64,000 bases of DNA from Lautropia sp. (GTDB taxonomy: Bacteria; Pseudomonadota; Gammaproteobacteria; Burkholderiales; Burkholderiaceae_E). Below, piece after piece: positions 19,357-28,979 of this stretch. Made by a program: the position numbers and the translations under genes. The stretch's first letter is position 1. Each line of letters begins with the position of its first letter. The stretch lies in assembly GCA_030528325.1 (NCBI GenBank), contig JAUMZD010000010.1:23705-87704 (forward strand), read 5' to 3'. The notes beneath the pieces were generated by a model. The model made no database searches, had not been told where the DNA came from, and was given only the letters and a program-made list of their open reading frames with translations.

Positions 19357-19989
19357 TTATCGTTTGCCGGTCGCATTCATGGCGACCGCACTGGCCTGCC
19401 CCTTCGGCGCCTGCCCGTCAGGCCGGTTTCGCCTGATCAGCACGTTCAGGCTGAATTCCTGTGCCCGATGCTGATCGCGTCGGCCGGCACGGGCATGCGA
19501 GGCATCCTCACGGATTTCTTCCAGATTCGGTTTCTCGAACCATTCGCTGCGTTCGCTCAGGTTCCGAAGCAGCTCTGCCACCCGCTCGTTGGACTGGGCC
19601 TTCCCCGCCAGCTTGACGTTCAGGTCACGCTGCTCGAGCCTGTCGAGAAACACGCCTTCCGGCGTGAGCTTCACCAGCTCGTCGAACAGGTGAACCGGAA
19701 TCGTCCGGTCGCTCTGCAGGTCTTCCACCGCCGCCTGACGCGCCTTCAGCGAAATGATGGCGTCCTCCAGGTTCTTGATTTCGGCGATCTGGACATCGAG
19801 GTTGCGGTTCTCCTGCTCGATCAGTGCGTTGCGCTGCTGCTGATGACTGATCTGCTCGTTGATGACCATCCCGCCCGCAAAGACCAGGCTGCCACCCACG
19901 ATCCCGGCCATCACCATCTGGCCCATGAAGTCACGCTTTCGACGCTCGCGTTTCTGTTCGCGATGCGGCAACAGATTGATCCGGATCAT
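19357..19989 (-). CDS. pilN: Pilus assembly protein PilN
   Basis: PilN binds PilM through its cytoplasmic N-terminal INLLPHRE motif (residues 3-10 here) and pairs with PilO in the periplasm. One membrane segment at about 25-45 (QMVMAGIVGGSLVFAGGMVI) is followed by a coiled coil and a compact domain. The 210-residue protein has a C-terminal tail after residue 165 that is more polar and variable. The ATG overlaps the pilM stop by 4 bases, showing coupling. Confidence 0.94.
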   Translation of the reverse strand: MIRINLLPHREQKRERRKRDFMGQMVMAGIVGGSLVFAGGMVINEQISHQQQRNALIEQENRNLDVQIAEIKNLEDAIISLKARQAAVEDLQSDRTIPVHLFDELVKLTPEGVFLDRLEQRDLNVKLAGKAQSNERVAELLRNLSERSEWFEKPNLEEIREDASHARAGRRDQHRAQEFSLNVLIRRNRPDGQAPKGQASAVAMNATGKR

Positions 19990-21068
19990 TGGTCGAACCT
20001 CCTCATCGCCAGACCGCAACTGACCAGCAGCGACGGTGCATCCAGGCGCAGCTGGCGCTCCAGCACGGTGTCCGCCACTTCCATGCCCTGGAACGGGCTG
20101 AGAATTTCCGTCGTCACCGAGGTCTTCTCGGCCACGGCCTCGACCAGTCCTGGCGTGACGGCAGCGCCGCCGGCCAGCAGGATGTGATCGACGCGGGTGT
20201 AGGGCGTGGAGCTGAAGAAGAACTGGAGGGCCCGGTTGATGTCGGCTGCCCCCTGCTCGACGAAGGGCTGCAGCAGCTCGGTCCGGTAGTTGTCCGGCAG
20301 ATCCCCGGTGCGCTTCTTCAGCTCGGCCTCTTCGGCCGTCAGGCCATACAGGCGCACGATGTCCTGTGTCAGCTGGTTGCCGCCGAAAGGCTGCTCACGC
20401 TCGAACACCGTCTGGCCGTTGTAGACCACGGCCAGACGGGTGGCGGTCTGGCCGATGTCGAAGACCGCCAGGATCTTGCCCTCGCCACCGGCGGGCAGCA
20501 GGCTGATGATGTGATCGACCGAGATGCGGGCCGCATAGGGTTCCACATCGATGATCGTCGGCTTGAGTCCGGCCATCTCCGCCACGATCACCCGGTCTTC
20601 GACCTTTTCCTTGCGCGAGGCGGCCAGCAGGACATCCACGCTGTCCTCGGCCGTGGCCGATGGACCCAGCACCTGGAAATCGAGATTCACTTCTTCGATG
20701 GCGAAGGGAATGTACTGACTGGCCTCCGTCTCGACCTGCATTTCGTAATCATCTTCCTGCAGGTCTGCCGGCAGACTGATCCGTTTCGTGATGACGGACG
20801 AAGAAGGCAGTGCCATGGCGACCTGCCTGGTCGTCACGCCCGCCTTGCGCAAGGCCCGAAGCAGTGCGTCGGCCACCGCCTCATGCCGTTCGACGTTGCC
20901 ATCCACGACGGCCCCACGTTCGATCGGCTCGATGGCATACCGCTCCAGCCGCATGGCCGCCTGCCGGCCGACGGCAAGCTCCACGACTTTCACGCTGGAC
21001 GCACTGAAATCCACCCCGATCAACGGGGCAGGTCCGCGTGTAAACAATGATTGAAGGCCAAATCCCAC
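19986..21068 (-). CDS. pilM: Pilus assembly ATPase-like protein PilM
   Basis: PilM is an actin/FtsA-like cytoplasmic protein that binds the PilN N-terminus at the base of the type IV pilus machine. The 360-residue protein has the nucleotide-fold motifs IGVDFSASSVKVVEL (about 17-31), VFDIGQTATRLAVV (about 202-215) and LLAGGAAVTPGL (about 297-308). The start codon is GTG. It is the first gene of pilMNOPQ and is divergent from mrcA, so the operon promoter lies in the 301-base gap upstream. Confidence 0.95.
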   Translation of the reverse strand: MGFGLQSLFTRGPAPLIGVDFSASSVKVVELAVGRQAAMRLERYAIEPIERGAVVDGNVERHEAVADALLRALRKAGVTTRQVAMALPSSSVITKRISLPADLQEDDYEMQVETEASQYIPFAIEEVNLDFQVLGPSATAEDSVDVLLAASRKEKVEDRVIVAEMAGLKPTIIDVEPYAARISVDHIISLLPAGGEGKILAVFDIGQTATRLAVVYNGQTVFEREQPFGGNQLTQDIVRLYGLTAEEAELKKRTGDLPDNYRTELLQPFVEQGAADINRALQFFFSSTPYTRVDHILLAGGAAVTPGLVEAVAEKTSVTTEILSPFQGMEVADTVLERQLRLDAPSLLVSCGLAMRRFDQ

Positions 21069-21369
21069 AAAAGCACCTGATCTAGAAAAAATCCCCGGGA
21101 AATGAGTCGTCCGGACTGACTTCCCCTACAATTCCCCACTACCAGCTTGACAGACGGGGAATCACTTTAAGGTTTTTTCGGGTGCATGCCTCTACCCCGG
21201 CACACCACCGATCAAGACTTGCAACCCTTTAGTCGTTCGAGCCGGATGAACAGTCGAATTGGGTGCGTGAACGGTTCCGTGACGGGTATACCGATGCGCC
21301 TTTTGCGCCCACCATGTCTCTTGCGCGACATCACCCGGTACCACGCCGCGCAAACGAACAGCCTCCTCC
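21069..21369. other. Divergent promoter region between pilM and mrcA
   Basis: This 301-base gap should hold promoters for both divergent operons. A TTGACA occurs on the plus strand at about 21147 but lacks a convincing -10 at the right spacing, so I do not mark a specific promoter. No gene or clear operator was seen. Confidence 0.5.
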
Positions 21370-23772
21370 ATGAAGCAGACATCAACCACCTCCCGCAGCA
21401 ACGCCCGGAAAACCCCCGCCCGTCGCCCGTCAGGCACGAGCCCTGTCACCAGAAAACGTCACCCCGTGGTGCGCTTTCTGGGATGGACCGCCGCACTGGG
21501 TGCGACCGCCGTGGTATCTGCCGGATTGCTGGCCGTGGTTGCCTATGAAGTGGGATCAAGCCGGCTGCCCTCGCTGTCGCTGCTGACGGACTACCGGCCC
21601 AAGCTGCCGATGCAGATCTTCTCGGCCGATGGCGAACAGATCGGCGAGTTCGGCTCGGAGCGACGCACCGTCGTACCCTATGACCGCATTCCCCAGAAGA
21701 TGCGCGAGGCGATCCTGGCGGCCGAGGACGACGACTTCTTCCGCCACCGCGGCGTCGATCCCTTCGGCATCGCCCGGGCATTCCTGGCCAACCTGAAGTC
21801 TGGTGGACGGGGCCAGGGCGCCAGCACGATCACGATGCAGCTGGCCCGCAACACCTTCCTGAGCCGCGAGCGCCGCTACATTCGCAAGTTCTACGAGGTG
21901 CTGCTGACGCTGCGTATCGAACAGGCGCTCAGCAAGCAGCAGATCTTCGAGATCTATGCAAACCAGATCTTCCTCGGGCAACGCTCCTACGGCTTCGCCA
22001 CGGCCGCCCAGACCTATTTCGGCAAGCCGCTCGGCGAGTTGAGCGTGGCCCAGATGGCGATGCTGGCAGGGCTGCCGAAAGCGCCTGCCCGCGACAACCC
22101 GGTCGTCAACCCCGAACGCGCCCGGGAGCGCCAGCGCTATGTGCTCTCCCGGATGCGACAGCTGAACTTCATCACGCAGGCCGAGTACGAGGCAGCCCGT
22201 GAAGAGGAGCTGAAACTGCACACCCAGCGGCCGAGCTTCCCGCTGCAGGCCGAGTGGGCAGCCGAGATGGCCCGGCAGCTCGTGGCCGGGCAGTACAGGG
22301 AAGATGCCTATACCAGCGGCCTGAAGGTCTACACCACGATCCGCACCCGGGATCAGCGGGTGGCGAACGAGGCCGTGTCGAAGGCCGTGTTCAACTTCGA
22401 TCGCAAGCACGGCTATCGCGGCCCCGAAACGGTGATCGACCTGAACACGGACGACGAGATGCTGCGCGAGGAAAGGATCGAGGAGGCCGTGGCACAGGCT
22501 GGCGACATCGGCAAGCTCCTGTCGGCCGTGGTGCTGAAGGTCAGCTCACAGCGCGTGACGATTTCCCGCGGGCGCGATGTCAGCTTCGACATCGAGGGCA
22601 AGGGGCTCGCCTTCGTGGCCCCATGGCTGGATCCGAAGGCACCGGCCAACCGCCGGCTACGTTCGGGGGCCGTCGTCCGGATCACCGAAGGCGCCAACGG
22701 CTGGGAGATCACCCAGGCGCCCGAAGCGCAGGCGGCACTCGTGACGATCGATACCAACGATGGTGCCATCCGTGCCATGGTGGGCGGCTACGACTTCAGC
22801 CGCAGCAAGTTCAACCGGGCCACGCAGGCCATCCGCCAGCCCGGCTCGGTGCTGAAACCCTTCATCTACTCGGCAGCACTGGAGAAGGGTTTCATGACGA
22901 GCACGATCGTCAACGACGCCCCGGTCATCCTCGATCCGGCCACGACGGGCGGCCAGCTGTGGGAGCCCAAGAACTACGATGCGCGCTATGACGGGCCGAT
23001 CACGCTGCGCAACGCACTGGCCCGCTCGAAGAACATGGTGTCGATCCGCATGCTCGAGAACATCGGTATCGACTATGCACAGGACTATCTGAGCCGCTTC
23101 GGCATCAAGCCCGAGCGCAACCCCGCGTATCTGACGATGGCGCTCGGCGCCGGCAGCGTCACACCGCTGCAGATCGCCAACGGCATGGCCGTGTTCGCCA
23201 ATGGCGGCTACCGGCTGGAGCCCTACCTGATCGACCGGATCACCGACAGCACGGGCAAGGAAATCGCCAAGGCCCACCCGGCCCGCGCCGGTGACCCGGA
23301 GCAGCTGATCATCGACCCGCGCAATGCCTTCCTCATCGACAGCATGCTGAAGACGGTGGTGCAGCGCGGCACGGCCAATCGTGCCGCCAAGGAACTGCAG
23401 CGCAAGGATCTGGCCGGCAAGACCGGGACGACGAACAACGCCTTCGACGCCTGGTTCTCGGGCTATGCCACCGGCGTGGCAGGGGCCACCTGGCTCGGCT
23501 ACGACCAGCCCCGCTCGCTCGGCGAACGGGAAACAGGCGGTGGCCTGGCGCTGCCGATCTGGATCGAGTATCTGAAAGGCGTGATGAAGGGCGTGCCGGA
23601 GGCCTCCCGCGAGGTGCCGCCGGGCATCGTCAAGATCAACGACGAATACTATTTCGATGAAACCCTGCCCGGACAGGGCATCAGCTCGCTGGGCGTGACC
23701 GAAGACGGGCTGGCCTCGCCATCGGATGACCCGAAGAAGGAAGGCGACAGCGTCCACGACCAGATCTTCTGA
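21370..23772 (+). CDS. mrcA: Penicillin-binding protein 1A (bifunctional)
   Basis: This class A PBP polymerises and crosslinks peptidoglycan. The 800-residue product has a cytoplasmic basic N-terminus, one membrane anchor (about 38-62), a family 51 glycosyltransferase domain (EDDDFFRHRGVD, GASTITMQLARN), and a transpeptidase domain with SxxK (GSVLKPF), SxN (SKNM) and KTG (GKTGTTN) motifs. A 70-90-residue insertion between the domains is the OB-like region usual in gammaproteobacterial and betaproteobacterial PBP1A. It is divergent from pilM, the standard arrangement in the group. Confidence 0.97.
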   Translation: MKQTSTTSRSNARKTPARRPSGTSPVTRKRHPVVRFLGWTAALGATAVVSAGLLAVVAYEVGSSRLPSLSLLTDYRPKLPMQIFSADGEQIGEFGSERRTVVPYDRIPQKMREAILAAEDDDFFRHRGVDPFGIARAFLANLKSGGRGQGASTITMQLARNTFLSRERRYIRKFYEVLLTLRIEQALSKQQIFEIYANQIFLGQRSYGFATAAQTYFGKPLGELSVAQMAMLAGLPKAPARDNPVVNPERARERQRYVLSRMRQLNFITQAEYEAAREEELKLHTQRPSFPLQAEWAAEMARQLVAGQYREDAYTSGLKVYTTIRTRDQRVANEAVSKAVFNFDRKHGYRGPETVIDLNTDDEMLREERIEEAVAQAGDIGKLLSAVVLKVSSQRVTISRGRDVSFDIEGKGLAFVAPWLDPKAPANRRLRSGAVVRITEGANGWEITQAPEAQAALVTIDTNDGAIRAMVGGYDFSRSKFNRATQAIRQPGSVLKPFIYSAALEKGFMTSTIVNDAPVILDPATTGGQLWEPKNYDARYDGPITLRNALARSKNMVSIRMLENIGIDYAQDYLSRFGIKPERNPAYLTMALGAGSVTPLQIANGMAVFANGGYRLEPYLIDRITDSTGKEIAKAHPARAGDPEQLIIDPRNAFLIDSMLKTVVQRGTANRAAKELQRKDLAGKTGTTNNAFDAWFSGYATGVAGATWLGYDQPRSLGERETGGGLALPIWIEYLKGVMKGVPEASREVPPGIVKINDEYYFDETLPGQGISSLGVTEDGLASPSDDPKKEGDSVHDQIF

Positions 23773-23936
23773 TGGCGCCTGGCTGCGACGCGGCGGGACG
23801 CTTGCCGGACGACTGTTCCGACGGACACGGGGGAGCCGGGGCATGGCAGGAGGCCCGCCCATGATGGCGGGGCCGCCCGCCCGTGGTGTCGTGACCCTCT
23901 GTGCCAGATCGGAGCAGCGCCCCGGCCCGGCCGTCC

Positions 23937-24281
23937 TCAGGCGAGTCTGACGCCCGAGAAGTCCAGCGGCTTGCCGGCCTGGGCGCTGACTTCGGCCGAG
24001 ATCAGCGCCAGCAGCTCGACGCCACTGCGGGTGTCGACCCAGCGGCCGTCGTCCCCCTGCCGGAAGTGATAGCCCGCCCGCCGGGAAGCCACCCAGACCT
24101 CGCCGGCGGCCTCATGCGTGTTGATCACCATCTGGGCGCCATCCTCGAATTCCACCTCGATGACGTTGCCGCTGCGCGAGACCTCCACATCCACGTCTCC
24201 CGCTTCGGCGGCCCCTTCGATGCCCAGCACGAGGCTGTCGAGCACCCGGGCCATCTGCTGTGAAAAGCTGCTATCGCTCAT
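23937..24281 (-). CDS. cyaY: Frataxin-like iron protein CyaY
   Basis: CyaY binds iron through an acidic helix and modulates iron-sulfur cluster assembly by IscS/IscU. The 114-residue product has the acidic N-terminal helix (DSLVLGIEGAAEAGDVDVEV), the strand GNVIEVEFEDGAQMVIN, and the conserved W of EVWVASRRAGYHF. The start at 24281 (MSDSSFSQQM) gives normal family length. It is divergent from lptM by 42 bases, matching the cyaY/lptM-lysA order of many proteobacteria. Confidence 0.93.
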   Translation of the reverse strand: MSDSSFSQQMARVLDSLVLGIEGAAEAGDVDVEVSRSGNVIEVEFEDGAQMVINTHEAAGEVWVASRRAGYHFRQGDDGRWVDTRSGVELLALISAEVSAQAGKPLDFSGVRLA

Positions 24282-24323
24282 GCTAGATTTCTGTACCTTG
24301 ATTGATCGAGACCGAGCCGTCCC

Positions 24324-24533
24324 ATGCATCACCGCATTCTAATCACCCTTCTGGCCGCCGGCATGCTGAGCGCCTGCGGTCAGAAAGGTCCGCTCTACCT
24401 GCCCGAAGACGATGGTGCCGCGACGACCGCCGACGAAAGGGCCGGCACGGCGCTTTCATCCCCCGGGGAATCTCCGGCCGACGCCGGCACGTCGGGCACG
24501 GACAGCCGACCAGACCCGCACTCCCGGCCCTGA
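24324..24533 (+). CDS. lptM: LptM-like small lipoprotein
   Basis: This is a 69-residue lipoprotein of the LptM (YifL) family. It has a signal peptide with lipobox MLSAC (Cys18), followed directly by the diagnostic GQKGPLYLP motif. In E. coli LptM assists maturation of the LptD/E lipopolysaccharide translocon. The tail is acidic and Ser/Ala-rich. It lies upstream of lysA and divergent from cyaY, the typical position. Confidence 0.9.
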   Translation: MHHRILITLLAAGMLSACGQKGPLYLPEDDGAATTADERAGTALSSPGESPADAGTSGTDSRPDPHSRP

Positions 24534-24666
24534 TCCCGTCGCCCCGGCACGCACCTCCTTGCCCCCTTCCCTCCATCCCCCTTTCCCGGTTTTTCGCTAC
24601 CAGCTTTCGCAGCCTTGCCCTGGCTGATGGCCTCTCCCTGATTCCGACCTGACTCTCCCGCCCGAC

Positions 24667-25992
24667 ATGAGCATTACCACGCCCGGCACTTCCACGCCCG
24701 ATACCCCTGCGATCACCCGCCCCGACGGGTGGCTTCACCGCCAGCCGGATGGCAGCCTCTCGGCCAGCCAGCACACGCTGACAGCGCTGGCCGACCACTT
24801 CGGCACGCCCCTCTATGTCTATGATCGCCAGACCCTCGAGCAGACCTGGGCACAGTTCGCCGGGGCGCTGACAGGCCGGAACGCCACGATCTGCTATGCA
24901 CTCAAGGCCAACAGCAATCTGGCCATCATCGAACTGTTCGGGCGGCTGGGAGCGGGCTTCGACGTGGTATCCGGCGGTGAGCTCGCCCGTGTCATCGCCG
25001 CCGGCTGCGATCCGAAGAAGGTCGTGTTCTCCGGGGTCGGCAAATCGGTGGCCGAGATCCATCAGGCGCTGGAAGCGGGGATCGGCTGCTTCAATGTGGA
25101 ATCCGTACCCGAGCTGATCCGACTGAACCGGATCGCCGGCGAACGCGGTGTACGCGCCCCGGTTTCGCTACGCATCAACCCGGATGTGGACGCGGCCACC
25201 CACCCCTACATCTCCACCGGCCTGAAGGAAAACAAGTTCGGCATCTCCCACAGCGAGGCCCTGCCGGCCTACCGCCAGGCGGCCAGCCTGCCTCACATCG
25301 AGATCTTCGGCATCGACTGCCACATCGGCTCCCAGATCACCGAGACGGCGCCTTTCCTGGCCGCCCTGGATCGGGTGATCGCCCTGGTCGACCAGCTCGA
25401 AGCAGCCGGCATTCCGATTCATCATCTGGATCTGGGAGGCGGACTCGGCATCCGCTATGAGGATGAAACGCCGCCTTCGCCGGCCGGGCTGATGGACGCC
25501 CTGTTCGAGCGCATCCACCGCTGGAAGCCAGAAAACCCCCCCCAGGTGATGTTCGAATTCGGGCGGGCGCTGGTCGGCAACGCCGGCATCCTGCTGACGC
25601 GCCTCGAATACCTGAAGGTGCATGACGGCCTGAACTTCGCCATCGTCGATGCGGCCATGAACGATCTGATGCGTCCCTCGCTGTACCAGGCCCATCATGG
25701 CGTGGTGGTGGCGAACCCGGGCGCGGCCGCCGAAGTGCTGGCCGACGTGGTCGGCCCCGTCTGTGAAAGTGGCGACTGGCTGGCGAAGGGCCGCACGCTC
25801 GCGCTGCCGCCAGACGCGCTGCTGGCGATCCTGTCCGCCGGTGCCTATGGCGCCAGCATGGCCTCGAACTACAACACGCGCCCCCGACCGGCCGAAGTGC
25901 TGCTCGACGGCGATCGGGCACATCTGATCCGGGCGCGTGAAACGGTGCAGGATCTGTTCCGCCTGGAGCGACGCCTTAACGAGCTGTCTTGA
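24667..25992 (+). CDS. lysA: Diaminopimelate decarboxylase
   Basis: LysA decarboxylates meso-diaminopimelate to lysine. The 441-residue protein is a fold type III PLP enzyme. The PLP lysine is in CYALKANSNL, the glycine-rich phosphate loop in HLDLGGGLGIRYEDE, the HIGSQI motif is present, and the catalytic Cys of the partner subunit is in PVCESGDWLAKGR. An N-terminal extension of about 25 residues is polar. A 133-base gap separates it from lptM, so they may still be co-transcribed. Confidence 0.97.
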   Translation: MSITTPGTSTPDTPAITRPDGWLHRQPDGSLSASQHTLTALADHFGTPLYVYDRQTLEQTWAQFAGALTGRNATICYALKANSNLAIIELFGRLGAGFDVVSGGELARVIAAGCDPKKVVFSGVGKSVAEIHQALEAGIGCFNVESVPELIRLNRIAGERGVRAPVSLRINPDVDAATHPYISTGLKENKFGISHSEALPAYRQAASLPHIEIFGIDCHIGSQITETAPFLAALDRVIALVDQLEAAGIPIHHLDLGGGLGIRYEDETPPSPAGLMDALFERIHRWKPENPPQVMFEFGRALVGNAGILLTRLEYLKVHDGLNFAIVDAAMNDLMRPSLYQAHHGVVVANPGAAAEVLADVVGPVCESGDWLAKGRTLALPPDALLAILSAGAYGASMASNYNTRPRPAEVLLDGDRAHLIRARETVQDLFRLERRLNELS

Positions 25993-26002
25993 TCTGCGTC
26001 AA
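25989..26002. promoter_or_regulatory. FNR/Anr-like box at the lysA stop codon
   Basis: TTGAT-CTGC-GTCAA matches the FNR/Anr dyad (TTGAT-N4-ATCAA) at 9 of 10 positions. It overlaps the lysA stop codon and lies 94 bases upstream of the DUF2946 gene. Oxygen-responsive control of the downstream metal-uptake genes is possible, but this is a single-site match. Confidence 0.35.
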
Positions 26003-26095
26003 AATCGGCATCCCGCCATCGCTGCCACACTTGAGCGCCGGCCTCCCAGACGGCCAACCTCCTTCAGCTGACGGAACCACGAAACCGATCGACCC

Positions 26096-26461
26096 ATGCA
26101 CGCCCTGCGCACCTCTTCACGATTGACACGCCTGCTGCTGGCGGCTTTCGTCTGGGCGCAGCTTTTTCTGGCGGCAGGGCCCTGGCTTCATGGCAAGTCC
26201 CTGACCGTGCTCTGCTCGGTCGATGGCATGAAGGTGCTGTTCGTCAATGATGACGGCTCTCCGGCCAGCGATCAGCCAGGCCATTCACTGGACTGCCCCC
26301 TGTGTCTGGCGCCCATGGCGCCGCCCGCGCATGCCTCGCTGGCAGCCCCTGTCCTCCAGCCTTTCACCCCGCCATCTCCCCTCGTGGGCCAGGCGCCTTC
26401 CCTGGCGCGCACCGGCATCCCCCCACCACCCCGCGGCCCACCTTCCCCGCTCCTGAGCTGA
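26096..26461 (+). CDS. DUF2946 family protein
   Basis: This 121-residue protein has an N-terminal signal or membrane segment (about residues 12-30) and the DUF2946 signature (HSLDCPLCL) at about 62-70. A Pro-rich C-terminal tail follows. DUF2946 proteins are often encoded beside TonB receptors or copper-related genes, and here the gene precedes a TonB receptor and a PepSY protein. A role in metal handling at the cell envelope is inferred from that context and the Cys pair. Confidence 0.7.
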   Translation: MHALRTSSRLTRLLLAAFVWAQLFLAAGPWLHGKSLTVLCSVDGMKVLFVNDDGSPASDQPGHSLDCPLCLAPMAPPAHASLAAPVLQPFTPPSPLVGQAPSLARTGIPPPPRGPPSPLLS

Positions 26462-26666
26462 CCCGTCCTGCAGTCCTGCGGACTGCCTTTTCCCTCGTTT
26501 TCAGCGTCTTTTCGACCAACAGGGACGAGTCTGAGCTGGCGCCGCCGAACCCACTGACGCCCCTCGTGCATGGGTAGTGCCTGCCGAAACCCGGCGGCCT
26601 GCATGCGTGCGCGTGCAGGCAGATTGGTTCTTGAGCGGCGCATCAGGCCCGTTCAGGAGCTTCATC

Positions 26667-28958
26667 ATGCATTCATCCCGCCTTTTCTCCGCACCACCTG
26701 CCTCCGGCCCGGGCACCGCGCTGCCGCATGCCCGGCTCACCCATCGCCTCTCTCTCCACCCTTCCCTGCGCCCACCTTTCGCCTGCGCCGCGCTGGCCAT
26801 CACCGTCGGCATGACGCTGCCGGGCGGTGCACTGAACGCCCAGACCCGCCAGGCCCAGCCCCCCACGACACCCGATACCTCGCTGCCCGCCATTTCCGTG
26901 AAGGACAGCACGCCAGCCTCCCCACAGATCGGCCCCCTGCTGGATCAGCCCAACCGGACCGCCAGCCGGCTGCCACTGACACCGCGTCAGACACCCGCCT
27001 CGGTCACGGTCATCGACCGGCAGGCCATCGAAAGCCTGGGGGCCGAGAACACACAGGACATCCTGAAAGGCGCCCCCGGCATCACGGCCCACGATGCACC
27101 CGGCAGCGTGAATGTCAGCTATCGCGGCTTCAGTTCCGCTTCGGTCACCCAGCTGTTCAACGGCGTCGACCTGCAGTATTCGATCGCCGCCCGCCCCGTG
27201 GACAGCTGGATCTATGACCGAGTGGAAGTGGTGGGCGGCGCATCCGGCTTTCTCTATGGTGCAGGCGGTGTCGGAGGCACGATCAACAACATCACCAAGG
27301 AAGCCGTCGAATACGACATCACCGAAGGCCGAACCCGCCTGGGCAGCCACCGGCTGAAGGAAATCTCCGTTGGCCTCAATCGCCGCCTGGCCGGTGAAGC
27401 CGATGACCCGCAGCGCCATTTCGGGCGACTGGACCTCAATCACCGCCACGGCGACGGCTGGGCGGATCACAGCAGGGAACGCAGCACGCAACTGGCCGGA
27501 TCTGTCCTGTCGACCTTCGGCGCCGATCTGCGCCATGTACTGGCCTACGAGTTTCAGGACGAACGGATCGACCGGCCCTACTGGGGCACCCCCCTGCTGA
27601 ATCCCCAGGCCGGAGCACTGCGTGTCGATGAACGGACACGCAGGAAGAACTACAACAGCGCCGACGGCCTCTACGCCCAGCGGGTACACTGGGCGCGCTC
27701 TGTCACCGAGTGGCAGCCTCATGCCCGGTTGTCACTGCGGAATACGCTCTATCTCTACGATGGCCTGAGGGACTACCGCAATGTCGAAGTGTATGAGTTC
27801 AATGACGACAACACCCTGATCGACCGGACCGAAGCCCTGCTGCAACGCCATGATCAGCGCCTGATCGGCAACCGGCTGGAAGCTCGCTATCAGGGGCAGC
27901 TGGCCGGGCGACGCAGTGACTGGGTGCTGGGTCTGGAGATCAGCCAGAACAGGCAGGCCCGTTTTCCCAGCGTGGTCGATGGCGTGATCGGTACCGTCGA
28001 TCCCTTCGTGTTCCAGACCGAGCACTTCTTCGACATTCCGGGCATGCCCCGTGACTTCGTGCTGTCGCGCGACAACAAGGTTCGAACAGACGCGATCTTC
28101 CTGGAGAACCGGACAGCCCTGACCTCCTCCCTGCAGCTGATGACCGCCTTGCGACATGAACGGATCAGGCTGGATCTGACCAATCACAGAACCCCTACGC
28201 CCAGCAGTCCTGCCCACCTGTCGCACCAGTATCACCCCACGACCGGGCGACTGGCACTGGTCTGGGAAATGAGTCCGAATGCCATGAGCTATGTGCAATA
28301 TTCGACCGCAGCCGACCCCCCGTCAGGCACGCTGTCCACGGCCGGATTCGGCACCGTTCGCAACAACCTGAAACTGACGCGGGGGCAGCAGTGGGAGGTC
28401 GGCACCAAACTGGATTTCTGGGAGCGCAAAGGCTCCGCCACCCTGGCAGCCTACCGGATCGCCCGTAACGACTTTGCCACCCGCTCGCCGCTCAACCGCT
28501 CGGAAGTGATCCTGATCGGAGAGCAGTTCTCGACCGGCGTCGAACTGAGCGTCGGTCTTCGTCCGACACCCCGCTGGTCCGTGGAAGGCAATCTGGGCAT
28601 TCTGAATGCTGAATACAGAAACCACTGGCTCGATGGCGTCTCACTGGCAGGCAAGACCCCCGACAACACGCCGGAACGGGTCATCAACCTGTGGACCACA
28701 TATCAGTTCTCGCCCGCGCTGCAGGCTTCGGCCAGTCTGCGCCATGTCGGCAAGATTTACGCCGATGCGGCCAATACGCGTTTCTGGCCTTCCCATACCC
28801 TGCTGGATCTGGGGCTCAGCTACCGGCTCAGTCAGCAGCTGACCCTCAACGGCCGAATCCGCAATGTGACGGACGAGGTTTACGCCAGGGAAGTGACCTC
28901 GGTGGCCTACCTCGGTGCGCCCCGCACCGTGGATCTGAGCCTGCACATGCGCTTCTGA
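26667..28958 (+). CDS. TonB-dependent siderophore-type outer-membrane receptor
   Basis: This 763-residue TonB-dependent receptor has an N-terminal signal peptide (about 28-53), a TonB-box-like stretch (PAISVKDS), a plug domain with TPASVTVIDRQAIESLG, DILKGAPGI and RGFSSASVTQLFNGVD, and a 22-strand barrel ending in the C-terminal aromatic LSLHMRF. It resembles siderophore receptors of the FpvA/FhuE type. The start at 26667 has CAGGAG about 8 bases before it. It is followed after 21 bases by a PepSY protein, suggesting an outer-membrane uptake plus inner-membrane reduction unit. The ligand is unknown. Confidence 0.88.
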   Translation: MHSSRLFSAPPASGPGTALPHARLTHRLSLHPSLRPPFACAALAITVGMTLPGGALNAQTRQAQPPTTPDTSLPAISVKDSTPASPQIGPLLDQPNRTASRLPLTPRQTPASVTVIDRQAIESLGAENTQDILKGAPGITAHDAPGSVNVSYRGFSSASVTQLFNGVDLQYSIAARPVDSWIYDRVEVVGGASGFLYGAGGVGGTINNITKEAVEYDITEGRTRLGSHRLKEISVGLNRRLAGEADDPQRHFGRLDLNHRHGDGWADHSRERSTQLAGSVLSTFGADLRHVLAYEFQDERIDRPYWGTPLLNPQAGALRVDERTRRKNYNSADGLYAQRVHWARSVTEWQPHARLSLRNTLYLYDGLRDYRNVEVYEFNDDNTLIDRTEALLQRHDQRLIGNRLEARYQGQLAGRRSDWVLGLEISQNRQARFPSVVDGVIGTVDPFVFQTEHFFDIPGMPRDFVLSRDNKVRTDAIFLENRTALTSSLQLMTALRHERIRLDLTNHRTPTPSSPAHLSHQYHPTTGRLALVWEMSPNAMSYVQYSTAADPPSGTLSTAGFGTVRNNLKLTRGQQWEVGTKLDFWERKGSATLAAYRIARNDFATRSPLNRSEVILIGEQFSTGVELSVGLRPTPRWSVEGNLGILNAEYRNHWLDGVSLAGKTPDNTPERVINLWTTYQFSPALQASASLRHVGKIYADAANTRFWPSHTLLDLGLSYRLSQQLTLNGRIRNVTDEVYAREVTSVAYLGAPRTVDLSLHMRF

Positions 28959-28979
28959 CGTCCGGCCGTCATCACACTC

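Noticed and set aside
23820..23880. A terminator between mrcA and cyaY
   Set aside because: A GC-rich imperfect hairpin exists, but there is an unpaired base in the stem and no T-tract.
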